The notes under the pieces: model-generated
What the model was told of the DNA's origin: nothing
What the model saw: only the letters and a program-made list of their open reading frames with translations
The model's database searches: none
From: Clostridium sp.
GTDB lineage: Bacteria > Bacillota_A > Clostridia > Lachnospirales > Lachnospiraceae
Direction of reading: 5' to 3'
DNA: 62,244 nucleotides
Assembly (NCBI GenBank): GCA_023666975.1
Contig: JAMPAW010000003.1
Location: 27,136 to 89,379, forward strand
Position numbers and translations under genes: made by a program
Shown here: positions 6,638-15,535 of the stretch, piece by piece
How positions within the stretch are numbered: the first letter of the stretch is position 1
How the letters are laid out: each line of letters begins with the position of its first letter

Positions 6638-9189
6638 TGCAGAAGATACTGAAAAAAAGGATTCTCCGGGATTTGAGGGAAAATGTTTTCCGCTATCTGG
6701 CGTTGGGATTTTTGATTATCCTTGGAATGTATTTGGTTGTCAGCCTTGTAGGTGCGGCAGACACCATTATGCTTGGCACGGCAGATGCGGCCAAAGAAAA
6801 CCGGCTGGAAGACGGGCAGTTTGGCCTGTTTGTACCGTTGACCGAACGGGAACGCTCCGGCTTAGAAGAGGACGGCATTACATTAGAACCGCATTTTTAT
6901 CTGGATTACTGCCTTGCGGACGATTCCATTCTGCGTGTGTTTTCCAAAAGAGAGGAAATCGACCTGCCGCAGGCTGACCAGGGGCGGCTGCCGCAAAAGG
7001 AGGGTGAAATCTTTCTGGAAAAAAGGTATTGTGAGGAGCATGGCATTTTGCCGGGCGATGAAATCGTTGTCGGCGGATACCGCTTTTTTGTATGTGGTAT
7101 CGGTTCTTCACCAGATTACGATGCCCCTTACCGCAATTTATCGGACAGTGCGGTGGACAGTGCACTCTTTGGTACCGGCTTTTTAACCGATGAAGATTAC
7201 AACCGGTTAAACGGAGAAAAGAACAGTACCCGCTCCGAGGAGTATGTTTATGCTTACCGGTTAAACGGAAAATTGACACAGAAAGAATTTAAGAAGAAAT
7301 TACAGGAATTGAAGATAGACGCCGGGGATATTGATGACCGCTATTTTCAGGAATACTGGGAGCGGACCGGCGGCAAGCTGGAGGATTTCAAAAAAGCGTT
7401 AGACGAGTTGACAAACGGAGCCGGAGAGCTTTCTGACAGCTTGGACGAGTTGAAGGAAGCCAGCGCCATGCCATCAGCGGGAACAGCCGGAATTTTTAGT
7501 GCGTATCTTGACGGGGCAGCAGACGGTGCCGAAAAGCTTTCTGACGGTCTGGACGAATTTTCTGACGAGACAAAGGAGTTTTTAGATGATCACTTTGATG
7601 TACAGCTTTCCAAGCTGACACAGTTTACTCCGGCTGATGACAATATCAGAATCGGGGCGGCAGCCGATGACCAGTTTATCAATAAAGCAGGTGGACTGGC
7701 AGCAGGCGTTATCATATTGATTTTATTTGCCTATGTGATATCGGTTTTCGTCGTGCATAGCATTGAACGGGAATCGGGCATTATTGGAACACTGTATGCC
7801 ATGGGTGTAAAAAAGAACGAACTTTTACGCCATTATCTGACTTTGCCGGTGCTGATTACGCTGATTGCCGGTATCGTCGGAACGCTGCTTGGTTACAGCA
7901 ATATCGGTGTCAAAGTGCAGATGAAAGACTGCTATGCTTATTATTCCGTGCCTGACCTGGAAGTCCGGTATGTATTATATCTGCTGGTATATGGCATGGT
8001 CATGCCTCCTGTAGCGGCCGCACTGACCAACTTTTTCGTTATCCGCAAAAAACTGGCAAGACCGGCACTGTCACTGATCCGCAACGAGCAGAAAATTGGC
8101 AAAACACAGAATATCCGTATCCGCCGTGGCAGCTTTGTGCATATCTTTCAGATCCGCCAGTTACTCCGGGAAAGGCGCACAGCCATTACCGTATTTTTTG
8201 GCATGTTCATTTCCCTGTTGATTGTCATGCTCTCACTAAACTGCTATGTGCTCTGCAACCATATCAAAGTAGACAACCGCGCAGATACAAAATTTGCTTA
8301 TATGTATACTTACAAATATCCGGAAAAGCAGGTGCCAAAGGACGGCGAGGCTGCCTATGGCGTTACCCTGAAAAAAGAGGTGCTGGGATATAATCTGGAT
8401 GTGACTCTCTTAGGGATCGACAAAGACAATCCGTATTTTGCGATCGAAAATAAAAACGCAGACGGACGATTCTGCGAGGAAAACCAGGTACAGATATCTT
8501 CTGCGATGGCACAGAAATACCATTTGGACATCGGAGATGATTTGGTGCTGAAAGATGAAGAAAACGACCGCAATTATGCCTTTACCATAGAGGCAGTTGT
8601 GCCGTATTCGACCAGCTTCTTTGCCTTTATGGATATCGACAGTATGCGGGAATTGATGGGTGAAGAGGAAGATTATTACAATATCGTATTTGCCGACCAT
8701 GCGCTTGATATCGACAGCGGCAGGCTTTTCGCCTCTACCTCCAAGGAAGAAATTGAAAAAAGCGCAGCCGTTTTTGTAAGTCAGATGATGCCGATGATTG
8801 TCACCATGCTGGCGGCATCTGCATTGATTTTCATGGTTGTCATGTATTTGATGATGAAAGTGATGATTGACCGCTCCGCAATATCCATTTCGCTGATGAA
8901 GGTGTTTGGTTACCGAAAAGGCGAAGTCCGAAAGCTGTATTTAAACGGCAACCTGCTGGTGGTGGCAGTCAGTGCCCTGGTTGGGATTCCTTTGTCCAAG
9001 GTGATCATGAACAGTATGTATCCATATCTGGTATCCAATGTGGCCTGCGGAATCAATCTTACCTTTTCCTGGCAGATGTATGCAGGACTTTTCGGCGCCA
9101 TTTTGATTTTATACTTTATCATTAACTCGATTCTGATGCACCGTGTCAATCAGATTCTACCGGCAGAGGTGTTGAAGAACAGGGAATAA
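6637..9189 (+). CDS. ABC transporter permease with two FtsX domains
   Basis: An 850-residue permease. An N-terminal transmembrane helix (about 18-41) is followed by a large extracytoplasmic region to about residue 345, with a helical, acidic stretch near 245-310 (DELTNGAGELSDSLDEL, DGLDEFSDETKEF). An FtsX-type three-helix core follows (about 350-475), then a second large outside domain and a final FtsX core (about 715-840). The SIERESGIIGTLYAMG and SISLMKVFGYRKGEV segments are the usual cytoplasmic coupling regions. With the ATPase it forms an exporter or mechanotransmission complex for a lipid, peptide or antibiotic; the substrate is unknown. A bidirectional terminator follows. Confidence 0.9.
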   Translation: MQKILKKRILRDLRENVFRYLALGFLIILGMYLVVSLVGAADTIMLGTADAAKENRLEDGQFGLFVPLTERERSGLEEDGITLEPHFYLDYCLADDSILRVFSKREEIDLPQADQGRLPQKEGEIFLEKRYCEEHGILPGDEIVVGGYRFFVCGIGSSPDYDAPYRNLSDSAVDSALFGTGFLTDEDYNRLNGEKNSTRSEEYVYAYRLNGKLTQKEFKKKLQELKIDAGDIDDRYFQEYWERTGGKLEDFKKALDELTNGAGELSDSLDELKEASAMPSAGTAGIFSAYLDGAADGAEKLSDGLDEFSDETKEFLDDHFDVQLSKLTQFTPADDNIRIGAAADDQFINKAGGLAAGVIILILFAYVISVFVVHSIERESGIIGTLYAMGVKKNELLRHYLTLPVLITLIAGIVGTLLGYSNIGVKVQMKDCYAYYSVPDLEVRYVLYLLVYGMVMPPVAAALTNFFVIRKKLARPALSLIRNEQKIGKTQNIRIRRGSFVHIFQIRQLLRERRTAITVFFGMFISLLIVMLSLNCYVLCNHIKVDNRADTKFAYMYTYKYPEKQVPKDGEAAYGVTLKKEVLGYNLDVTLLGIDKDNPYFAIENKNADGRFCEENQVQISSAMAQKYHLDIGDDLVLKDEENDRNYAFTIEAVVPYSTSFFAFMDIDSMRELMGEEEDYYNIVFADHALDIDSGRLFASTSKEEIEKSAAVFVSQMMPMIVTMLAASALIFMVVMYLMMKVMIDRSAISISLMKVFGYRKGEVRKLYLNGNLLVVAVSALVGIPLSKVIMNSMYPYLVSNVACGINLTFSWQMYAGLFGAILILYFIINSILMHRVNQILPAEVLKNRE

Positions 9190-9211
9190 ACCGCTTCAAT
9201 AAAAGACATAG

Positions 9212-9247
9212 AAAAGGTGAGGAAACTTTCGTTTCCTCACCTTCTTT
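9212..9247. terminator. bidirectional terminator between convergent genes
   Basis: AAGGTGAGGAAAC (9214-9226) pairs with GTTTCCTCACCTT (9231-9243) around a TTTC loop, with A-rich and T-rich flanks. It can end both the plus-strand permease and the minus-strand gene that stops at 9250. It also marks the right border of the accessory island. Confidence 0.85.
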
Positions 9248-9249
9248 GA

Positions 9250-9768
9250 TTACTGCTTTTCCATCTGCATACCACTATATAATTGCTGGAAAATGTCCTG
9301 TTTGATTTTGTCATTCTGCTCTACATGTGCACCGTCTTGGATATTCATTTTCACACCATCCACATATGGATATATCTCCACATTGTTGCCGGAAATTTTG
9401 AATTCTATTTTAACAGAAGCACTGGTAGACAATTTACCATCATAATCTGCATAATCTTTTAAATTAATGGTTACTCCTTTTCCGTAGAAAATCACATATT
9501 CAATTCCCGGTTCTTCCTCACGAGTTTCATACACCCAGCATTTGGAGTTTGTCTTACCCTCCAGAATTGTCTGATACGTCGCGCCATTCAAATCCTTATT
9601 TGTCAGCGCTTTCACCTGTCCGATTTTGGTCTTGGCCGTACTGTCGATAATCGGCTGCACTATTGACTTTGCAAAATTTTGCGGATATTCCGGAAGAATC
9701 ATGTAAACACCAAACAAAATTGCTCCCAAAATTACAATCCACATTACTACTTTTAAAAACCCTTTCAT
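9250..9768 (-). CDS. signal-anchored exported protein, unknown function
   Basis: A 172-residue protein. The hydrophobic segment at about residues 5-25 (VVMWIVILGAILFGVYMIL) anchors it, with the remainder outside the cell. The rest is a mixed alpha/beta domain without a recognised family. GGAGG lies 8 bases before the ATG. It is followed on the same strand by no close partner; the HD-domain gene upstream is separated by about 60 bases and could be co-transcribed. Single Cys; no lipobox. Confidence 0.6.
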   Translation of the reverse strand: MKGFLKVVMWIVILGAILFGVYMILPEYPQNFAKSIVQPIIDSTAKTKIGQVKALTNKDLNGATYQTILEGKTNSKCWVYETREEEPGIEYVIFYGKGVTINLKDYADYDGKLSTSASVKIEFKISGNNVEIYPYVDGVKMNIQDGAHVEQNDKIKQDIFQQLYSGMQMEKQ

Positions 9769-9826
9769 TTTTCATTCCTCCTGATAGCAATATTTTAATT
9801 AAATTACACTCATCAACATGATGAGA

Positions 9827-10417
9827 TTAAAATAGTTCCTTTTCTAGTTGAAAAATAAATTCTTCTAAAAGCTTCATGCGCCTGCTGTATTCCAGCCGTG
9901 CCGCATCTGTTTTACATCTCTTTATCTTGGGTCTATTCCCTTTATAATAATTCTTAATCCTGTAATAGGCCTTTTTGTAACTTGCACCTTCCTCACAGGC
10001 AGTCGCCATAGAATCCCATAAAATACTGACCGTTCCCACTTCGTCCAGCAAATCTGCGTCCATCACCACCTGACATTCCAACGACAGCTCTTCGGTTGTG
10101 TCCTTATCATCATGGATTCGTATAATCTCACCGATTCTTGCAATTTTGTCTGGGTCAACATTAATACTGTCCAGATATTCCACAGCAATCTCGGCCCCCA
10201 CTTCTCCATGCTCTCTGCCCTCCTGCCAGCCTACATCATGCAGTAAGGCTGCCAGAGCAATGATATCCAGGTCACCTCCGACCTTTGCCTGTAATTTAAT
10301 TGCCCAACGGTATACTCGCATCGTATGTTCAAAGCGGTCGCGAAAAGGATAATTCGGCGGTCTGCCGTTATCTGAAATTTGCTGTCTTACAAATTCAATA
10401 ACCTCTGCATAATTCAT
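9827..10417 (-). CDS. HD-domain phosphohydrolase
   Basis: A protein of about 196 residues with the HD signature: His31 (FEHTMRV), His60-Asp61 (ALLHDVGW), a further His near residue 70 and an Asp in MDADLLDE, the metal-binding set of HD hydrolases. It resembles small stand-alone HD proteins that act on nucleotides or related phosphate compounds, but the substrate cannot be read from the sequence. The frame begins five codons earlier; GGAG 8 bases before the ATG at 10417 favours the shorter form. Cytoplasmic, no membrane segment. Confidence 0.8.
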   Translation of the reverse strand: MNYAEVIEFVRQQISDNGRPPNYPFRDRFEHTMRVYRWAIKLQAKVGGDLDIIALAALLHDVGWQEGREHGEVGAEIAVEYLDSINVDPDKIARIGEIIRIHDDKDTTEELSLECQVVMDADLLDEVGTVSILWDSMATACEEGASYKKAYYRIKNYYKGNRPKIKRCKTDAARLEYSRRMKLLEEFIFQLEKELF

Positions 10418-10543
10418 GCTGCTCGCTCCCATTCATTTTATATCCGTCAAACAGAAAATTCATGCCATTTCTTCCCTATTTGACCTATTTAATTGCATTA
10501 TTCTATATTGTAACATTATTTTCGGAAATATTCCACCAATAAT

Positions 10544-10577
10544 CAAAAAAAATCATACAAAATACATTGTTATGATT
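10544..10577 (-). terminator. terminator of the SRP RNA
   Basis: On the minus strand, AATCATA (from 10577) pairs with TATGATT (to 10551), followed by a run of seven T (10550-10544). It lies about 10 bases after the closing helix of the SRP RNA. Confidence 0.75.
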
Positions 10578-10586
10578 TTAACAAAT

Positions 10587-10847
10587 CCATGCGGCCTGCT
10601 TTGTGAGCCAATCCCAGCCGTTACCATAGCAGTTAACTCAGTCCAGGCACCCTTGCGGCACATGAAAGCTCCTACTTAGTGCTGCTTCGTTCCCGACCTG
10701 ACACGGTTCATAGGTTTTCATTGCGCAAGACCCATACGTCAACGCCACTTACTATGGCCAGCACTGAAAACAACACCCGAGGCAGGCCAACACCCCCGCT
10801 ATAGCGGATTGCAGGTACAGGGTACCGCTACCACCCCGGCTGCATGG
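10587..10847 (-). ncRNA. ffs: signal recognition particle RNA (large, Alu-containing type)
   Basis: On the minus strand the apical domain reads GAACCGTGTCAGGTCGGGAA then CGAAGCAGCACTAAG, the conserved Ffh-binding and GNAR-type loop region of SRP RNA (plus-strand 10675-10712). Upstream, the GCCGGGGTGGTAGCGGTACC segment and the following stems form the Alu domain of the large Gram-positive type. The outer helix closes exactly: CCATGC (10847-10842) with GCATGG (10592-10587), giving about 261 nt, the size expected in Clostridia. It guides co-translational membrane targeting with Ffh. A perfect -10 lies just upstream and an intrinsic terminator just downstream. Confidence 0.93.
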
Positions 10848-10851
10848 AAAG

Positions 10852-10857
10852 ATTATA
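10852..10857 (-). promoter_or_regulatory. -10 element of the SRP RNA promoter
   Basis: TATAAT on the minus strand, about 5 bases before the first paired base of the SRP RNA. No convincing -35 is visible at 16-18 bases upstream. The remaining gap to 11022 is AT-rich and otherwise empty. Confidence 0.6.
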
Positions 10858-11022
10858 AACTAACTTATACTAGTTAACCTTAGTATTTGCCGAAAGCAAA
10901 TGCTTAGTTTAACTGCATATACCGCAACAAAATGTTGAATCCGGCAATCAATTTCGTTCGCGAGTATAATTAACGCCGTATTAGTATACAGGATTTTGCC
11001 TTTTCTGTCAACTTTCGCTGCG

Positions 11023-11487
11023 CTACTCCTTCTTTTTCTCCCGCAACTCACGAAAAAATTCGGACAATAATGCCGAACACTCTTCACCCAGCACATCTTT
11101 TTCAAATTCAACCTGATGATTAAAAGCCGGAATCTGAAAAAGATTTAAAACCGAGCCTGCGCAGCCGGCTTTCCGATTCATTGCACCCACCACTACTCGC
11201 GGAATCCGCGCCTGCACAATTGCGCCTGCACACATTTGACATGGCTCCAGAGTAATGTACATCGTACACTCCTCCAACCGCCAGTCTCCCAGCTTTTTGG
11301 AGGCCTTTTCAATCGCCAGCAGCTCCGCATGGGCAAGCGTAGTTTTTTTCGCATTGCGTTTATTATAACTGCGGGCAATGATTTTATCCTGATAGACAAT
11401 TACACAGCCAATAGGTACATCTCCCACAGCTGCTGCCTTTTTTGCCTGTTTGATTGCCTCTTTCATATATTTCTCATCTTTTGTCAT
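11023..11487 (-). CDS. tadA: tRNA-specific adenosine deaminase
   Basis: A 154-residue zinc deaminase that converts A34 to inosine in tRNA-Arg(ACG). The catalytic zinc motif is His53-Ala-Glu55 (LAHAELLAIE) with Pro-Cys83-x-x-Cys86 (LEPCQMCAGAI). The N-terminal MKEAIKQAKKAAAVGDVPIGCVIV is typical of TadA and separates it from guanine or cytidine deaminases, as do the ARIPRVVVGAMNRKAGCAGS residues. Full family length. In many Firmicutes this gene neighbours the SRP RNA and dnaX; here it sits directly upstream of the SRP RNA while dnaX is 19 kb away. Not to be confused with the pilus ATPase TadA. Confidence 0.93.
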   Translation of the reverse strand: MTKDEKYMKEAIKQAKKAAAVGDVPIGCVIVYQDKIIARSYNKRNAKKTTLAHAELLAIEKASKKLGDWRLEECTMYITLEPCQMCAGAIVQARIPRVVVGAMNRKAGCAGSVLNLFQIPAFNHQVEFEKDVLGEECSALLSEFFRELREKKKE

Positions 11488-11562
11488 TGTACTTCTCCCA
11501 AAGTTGATGTATGATTAAACAACACACGGTTATCTTATTTATATTGCAAGGAGATTAAATCC

Positions 11563-12111
11563 ATGTCATTCCAGCTTACCACAGACCACCTATTGTTACA
11601 AGTTGAAGATGCCAGTAAAGCAGAAGAAGTTCTGGCTTTCTACCAAAAAAATCAGTCTGTCTTTGACCCGTTTGAACCGACACGTCCGGAAAACTTCTAT
11701 ACGGTTTCCTATCAGCGGGCAGCAATGCAATATGAATATACCGAAATCGTTAAAGGTAAATCCCTCCGCTACTACATTTATCTGTTGGAAGCTCCGGATA
11801 CCGTTATCGGCTCCGTTAATTTCTCCAGAATATTACACGGTCCATTTTCCTCAACCTCGATTGGCTATAAAATAGATATCTCCCATCAGCAGCGCGGATA
11901 TGCAACGGAAGCCTGTATGGCAGCAATTCCCATTATTTTTTCCAACTATCAAATCCACCGCATCGAAGCACGGGTTGCTCCAAACAACACCGCCTCCATC
12001 AAATTGTTGGAGCATTTGGATTTTCGGTTTGAAGGAATCGAATATCAGAGCGTTGAAGTGGACGGACACTATCAGGACCACTACCGCTACAGTCTGTTAT
12101 CTCCATTATAA
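11563..12111 (+). CDS. GNAT family acetyltransferase (RimJ/RimL-like)
   Basis: A 182-residue protein similar in pattern to ribosomal-protein-alanine acetyltransferases. The acetyl-CoA site is at about residues 100-120 (IGYKIDISHQQRGYATEACMAA, with Q-x-R-G-Y-A), followed by IHRIEARVAPNNTASIKLLEHLDFRFEG, the Asn-x-x-S-x-x-L-L-E signature of the family. AAGGAGA precedes the ATG. The substrate is uncertain; the RimJ/L-like class includes many small-molecule acetylases. Its end overlaps the stop of the converging DUF6128-like gene by 6 bases, with no terminator between them. Confidence 0.85.
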   Translation: MSFQLTTDHLLLQVEDASKAEEVLAFYQKNQSVFDPFEPTRPENFYTVSYQRAAMQYEYTEIVKGKSLRYYIYLLEAPDTVIGSVNFSRILHGPFSSTSIGYKIDISHQQRGYATEACMAAIPIIFSNYQIHRIEARVAPNNTASIKLLEHLDFRFEGIEYQSVEVDGHYQDHYRYSLLSPL

Positions 12112-13272
12112 CTCCTGATTGACCTCCACAATCCAATAGCCAAACTCTCCTGTTTTTACACCGGTCTTTTTAACCGGTATAAACTGTTCAAAACCGAACA
12201 TATTGGCAAGGTACTTTTCCCGATTGGAAAATACTCCCGGTACGCCAATAATCGGTCGCTCCGATCCGTCATCAAACCGCATTTTTCCCAATAGCAGATA
12301 CTGATAAGTGTAAAATCCATGGGTTAAAAAACTGTTTACCCCCAGCTTCCAATTCCGCATATCGAGCTTGCCAATATCCCTCGGCTGGATACGGACACAT
12401 TGAAAAAGCTCTGTAGCACCGTAGATTGGCAGTTTTGGATATTCCGACAGCATCTTTTCAAACGTGTCCCGCTCCTCCTTGAGTGCTTTATGCTTTTGTT
12501 GATACGGACAATTCTCACATTTGGAATACACATCATCTGCCGCTTGGTTTTCTGTCGTTTCTGGCTTATCATTTTCACTGTCCGTCACCGTTGTGCCAAC
12601 AGAGCCATACTCCTCTTTCCGCTCCAATTCTTCAGGTCGCTCGTCTGCTTCCTTCTGACCCGCATCCTCTAAATCACGGTTCCCTGTTTCCCGCTCCACC
12701 TGTTTTTCGGCACTATCGTCCATCTGTCTTTGCACAGCCGTCTTCCCCGTTCCTTCCCCGATAAGAACAGGTGCCACTGCTCCGTCCTGTGCGGCTTCCA
12801 TTGCAAAACGTCTGCGAACCCCTGTATTCCCCATTTTCTCAAACAAACCGGCAGCTTCCACTACAGACGGTTTGCGGCTCTCCTTACAGACCAGCTGATA
12901 ATCCTTACGGTTTCTATCCTTAAAATCTCCAATATAATAATGAGCGTCATTGTATACTACCGCCACGCCGTCAAAGGTATATAAATCCCGCCCCGTATCA
13001 TAAAGCTGCTGCCAGTCCCTTCGTGTCTGATAAGTCAGAATCCCGTTGACACTGGCAATCTCGTCCACCTTTATCGCTGCTAAATGGTCCCCCGCCTCGT
13101 GATAAAAATACAGCGATGCCCCCGAATATGGCAGACCCGGTGGTTCCTGAATATTGATGATAATCTTAACCTTATCTCCCCGGATTTCCAGCTTAAGAAA
13201 TCCCGCCGTTGCTCCTACATTTCCGTTGTGAAACTGATTAAAATATGTAATTTTCCGCTTATAACTTTGCAC
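12106..13272 (-). CDS. DUF6128-like protein of unknown function
   Basis: A protein of about 388 residues in two ordered parts joined by a long charged linker. The N-terminal part (about 1-130) begins VQSYKRKITYFNQF and is mostly strand, ending YYIGDFKDRN. The linker (about 150-245) is rich in Glu, Lys, Gln and Asp. The C-terminal part (about 265-388) starts with a Cys-x-x-Cys segment (CENCPYQQ) and ends WIVEVNQEL; it resembles DUF6128 of Lachnospiraceae. The open frame starts 33 codons earlier but would overlap rsmA. A GTG at 13272 with GGGAG 8 bases upstream gives the natural N-terminus. No function is known. Confidence 0.65.
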   Translation of the reverse strand: MQSYKRKITYFNQFHNGNVGATAGFLKLEIRGDKVKIIINIQEPPGLPYSGASLYFYHEAGDHLAAIKVDEIASVNGILTYQTRRDWQQLYDTGRDLYTFDGVAVVYNDAHYYIGDFKDRNRKDYQLVCKESRKPSVVEAAGLFEKMGNTGVRRRFAMEAAQDGAVAPVLIGEGTGKTAVQRQMDDSAEKQVERETGNRDLEDAGQKEADERPEELERKEEYGSVGTTVTDSENDKPETTENQAADDVYSKCENCPYQQKHKALKEERDTFEKMLSEYPKLPIYGATELFQCVRIQPRDIGKLDMRNWKLGVNSFLTHGFYTYQYLLLGKMRFDDGSERPIIGVPGVFSNREKYLANMFGFEQFIPVKKTGVKTGEFGYWIVEVNQEL

Positions 13273-13354
13273 TTGTCCCACTCCCAATCCTTTTTGAATA
13301 CATTGTATGCACAAGTCAGGAGTTTTATGCTCTTTTTCGGAAATTTCTTCTTCG

Positions 13355-14209
13355 TCAGCCGAGCAAATCACTCAGTCTGGCAAACTGTTCCAACGTCAGC
13401 GCTTCCCCACGGACAGTCAGCGGCAGTTCCAGTTGTTCCAATGCCGATATCACCTGTTCCTTTTCCACACCGATACCGCCATTTACGAGACTGTTTTGTA
13501 AGGTTTTTCTTCGCTGGTTAAAAGAGGCACGAATCAGCGCAAACATGAATTTCTCGTCCCGAACCTGTACCGGCGGGTTATCCCATTTAGCGAGACGGAT
13601 AACCGCTGAACCTACACTCGGCCGGGGAATAAAACAGTTTGGCGGAACATTTGCCACGATATAGGGACAGGCATAAAACTGCACGGCCAGAGACAGTGCC
13701 CCGTAATCCTTTGTACCCGGTCCTGCCTGCATGCGCAGGGCTACTTCCTTTTGCACCATAACGGTAATATTATCTAACGGAACATGTCCCTCAAACAATC
13801 CCATAATAATCGGCGTTGTAATATAATACGGAAGATTCGCCACCACTTTAATTGGCCGGCCGGCATTTTTTGCCTCCGCCAATGCCCTGATATCTACCTT
13901 TAATATATCCTCATTCATCAGTGTTATATTATCATAATCCTGTAAGGTCTCCTGCAAAATCGGTATCAGCGCCTTATCAATCTCTACGGCAATCACTTCC
14001 CTTGCCGCCTCCGCCAGATATTGTGTCATTGTTCCGAAACCGGGACCAATCTCCAAAACGACATCTTCCTTTGTGACACCAGATGCCGCAATAATTTTAT
14101 GGAGAACATGTTCATCAATCAAAAAATTCTGTCCGAACTTTTTCTGAAAAGCAAAATCATATCTCTTAATTGTTTCTATCGTCACCTGTGGATTACTTAA
14201 TTTTTCCAT
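13355..14209 (-). CDS. rsmA: 16S rRNA dimethyladenosine transferase
   Basis: A 284-residue KsgA/RsmA enzyme that dimethylates A1518 and A1519 of 16S rRNA late in 30S assembly. The N-terminal KFGQNFLID is the family signature; motif I is VLEIGPGFGTMTQ, the acidic residue after strand 2 is in VIAVEIDKAL, and the catalytic motif IV is VVANLPYYITTP. The FIPRPSVGSAVIRL segment and the C-terminal helical domain (RRKTLQNSL) are present, so it is full length. It lies in a run with the TatD-like gene upstream, a common Firmicute order (tatD, rsmA). Confidence 0.95.
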   Translation of the reverse strand: MEKLSNPQVTIETIKRYDFAFQKKFGQNFLIDEHVLHKIIAASGVTKEDVVLEIGPGFGTMTQYLAEAAREVIAVEIDKALIPILQETLQDYDNITLMNEDILKVDIRALAEAKNAGRPIKVVANLPYYITTPIIMGLFEGHVPLDNITVMVQKEVALRMQAGPGTKDYGALSLAVQFYACPYIVANVPPNCFIPRPSVGSAVIRLAKWDNPPVQVRDEKFMFALIRASFNQRRKTLQNSLVNGGIGVEKEQVISALEQLELPLTVRGEALTLEQFARLSDLLG

Positions 14210-14224
14210 TCTTTATCCTTTCAT

Positions 14225-15535
14225 TCAAAACCCAAATTCCTCATAATCCGCCTTAGTATACCGGTGATAAATAACATGCTTTTCTTCTACCGTAATACAA
14301 TAATAATAGCTATCCGGTTTTCCGTCCTCAAAATATACCAGATAATCAAATTCTCCGTTTTTCATCTCTTCCACATGGACCTGGTCCGAATACCGGTAAA
14401 ACGGTGCAAGCACATCTTCCAATGTACTTCCCTCTTTTGCCACTGCCGCAATCAAATCGGCCAAAAATCCATCTGTTTTCATATGCTTATGAATGTACTC
14501 CGTTCCCTGCTGTGGTATTGCTATGCAAAACCGTTCTCCTCTATTGGTAACGGTCACTCCTCCAAGACGGCTTCTTGTAACTTCTGAAAATTTTTGCAGC
14601 AAAGGCTTCATATACTCTACGCGGTTATGCGTGTCCAGAAAACGATTGAGTGAAGATAAAGGATAGTAGAGCCTTACAGTCTCCTTTAAATATCCCAGCT
14701 TCAATTGCTGCTCTTCGATCGTATCGATAATATTCTGTTCCAATGCATAATAATGCGGTTCACCGTTGTCCATTTTATACATCTTCGCCGCATTACGGAA
14801 AGTAATCTCGTACACCTCCTCTATGGCAGCCCCTTTAAGTGCCGCAATCTCTTCCGCCACATAGCGAAGATACAGTGAACAATTTCTCTTGCCCCGGTAA
14901 GGCACCGGTGCCAGATACGGCGCATCCGTCTCCAACAGGATTCGGTCAAGAGGTGTGTACTCAACAACTTCTTTTAATTTTTTGGCATTCTTAAAGGTTA
15001 CAACACCGCCTACTCCGATATAAAAACCCATATTCAGATATTCTCTTGCCATTTCCACACCATAGGAAAAGCAATGTATCACACCGCCTATGTCCCCTGC
15101 ATGCTCTTCCCGCATCAAATCCAGTGTATCCTTAGCTGCGTCACGGCTGTGAACGACTATCGGCAGCTTCTGCTGCCTCGCTACATCCATTTGCCTCGCA
15201 AACCAGTGTTTCTGTAAGTCCCGATTAATGCCGTCATAGTGGTAATCCAGACCGATTTCTCCGATAGCAACTATCTTATCCCGCCCGGAAAGCTCTTTCA
15301 GCTCCTCCATATTCACCTCACTGAGCTTCTCCACGTCATCGGGGTGCACACCTGCCGTTCCATATAAAAAGTCATAGCGGTTTACCAGCTCTGCAATATA
15401 TCGGGAGCTTTCCATCGAACAGCCAATATTGACAATATACTCTACCCCCGCACTGTGCATTTCATTTAATAAAATGTCTCTGTCCTCTGCAAATGCTTCG
15501 TCGTCATAATGTGCATGTGTCTCAAATATTTTCAT
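14225..15535 (-). CDS. TatD-family metal-dependent hydrolase fused to a DUF3877-like domain
   Basis: A 436-residue protein. Residues 1-258 are a complete TatD-type TIM barrel: THAHYDD (metal His), GEIGLDYHYD (Glu and Asp), VVHSRDA, VIHCFSYG and LLETDAPYL. Such enzymes are 3'-5' DNases or other phosphodiesterases. Residues about 262-436 are an added domain starting EQNIIDTIEEQQLKLGYLKETVRLYYPL, which I match to DUF3877, a Lachnospiraceae family of unknown role. Typical TatD proteins end near residue 260, so this is a fusion. Its ATG overlaps the upstream stop (ATGA), so it is translated with the large membrane protein before it and is followed closely by rsmA. Confidence 0.88.
   Translation of the reverse strand: MKIFETHAHYDDEAFAEDRDILLNEMHSAGVEYIVNIGCSMESSRYIAELVNRYDFLYGTAGVHPDDVEKLSEVNMEELKELSGRDKIVAIGEIGLDYHYDGINRDLQKHWFARQMDVARQQKLPIVVHSRDAAKDTLDLMREEHAGDIGGVIHCFSYGVEMAREYLNMGFYIGVGGVVTFKNAKKLKEVVEYTPLDRILLETDAPYLAPVPYRGKRNCSLYLRYVAEEIAALKGAAIEEVYEITFRNAAKMYKMDNGEPHYYALEQNIIDTIEEQQLKLGYLKETVRLYYPLSSLNRFLDTHNRVEYMKPLLQKFSEVTRSRLGGVTVTNRGERFCIAIPQQGTEYIHKHMKTDGFLADLIAAVAKEGSTLEDVLAPFYRYSDQVHVEEMKNGEFDYLVYFEDGKPDSYYYCITVEEKHVIYHRYTKADYEEFGF

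Noticed and set aside
13273..13371. A longer N-terminus for the DUF6128-like protein.
   Set aside because: It would overlap rsmA by 17 bases and lacks a ribosome site. GTG at 13272 has GGGAG at the right distance.
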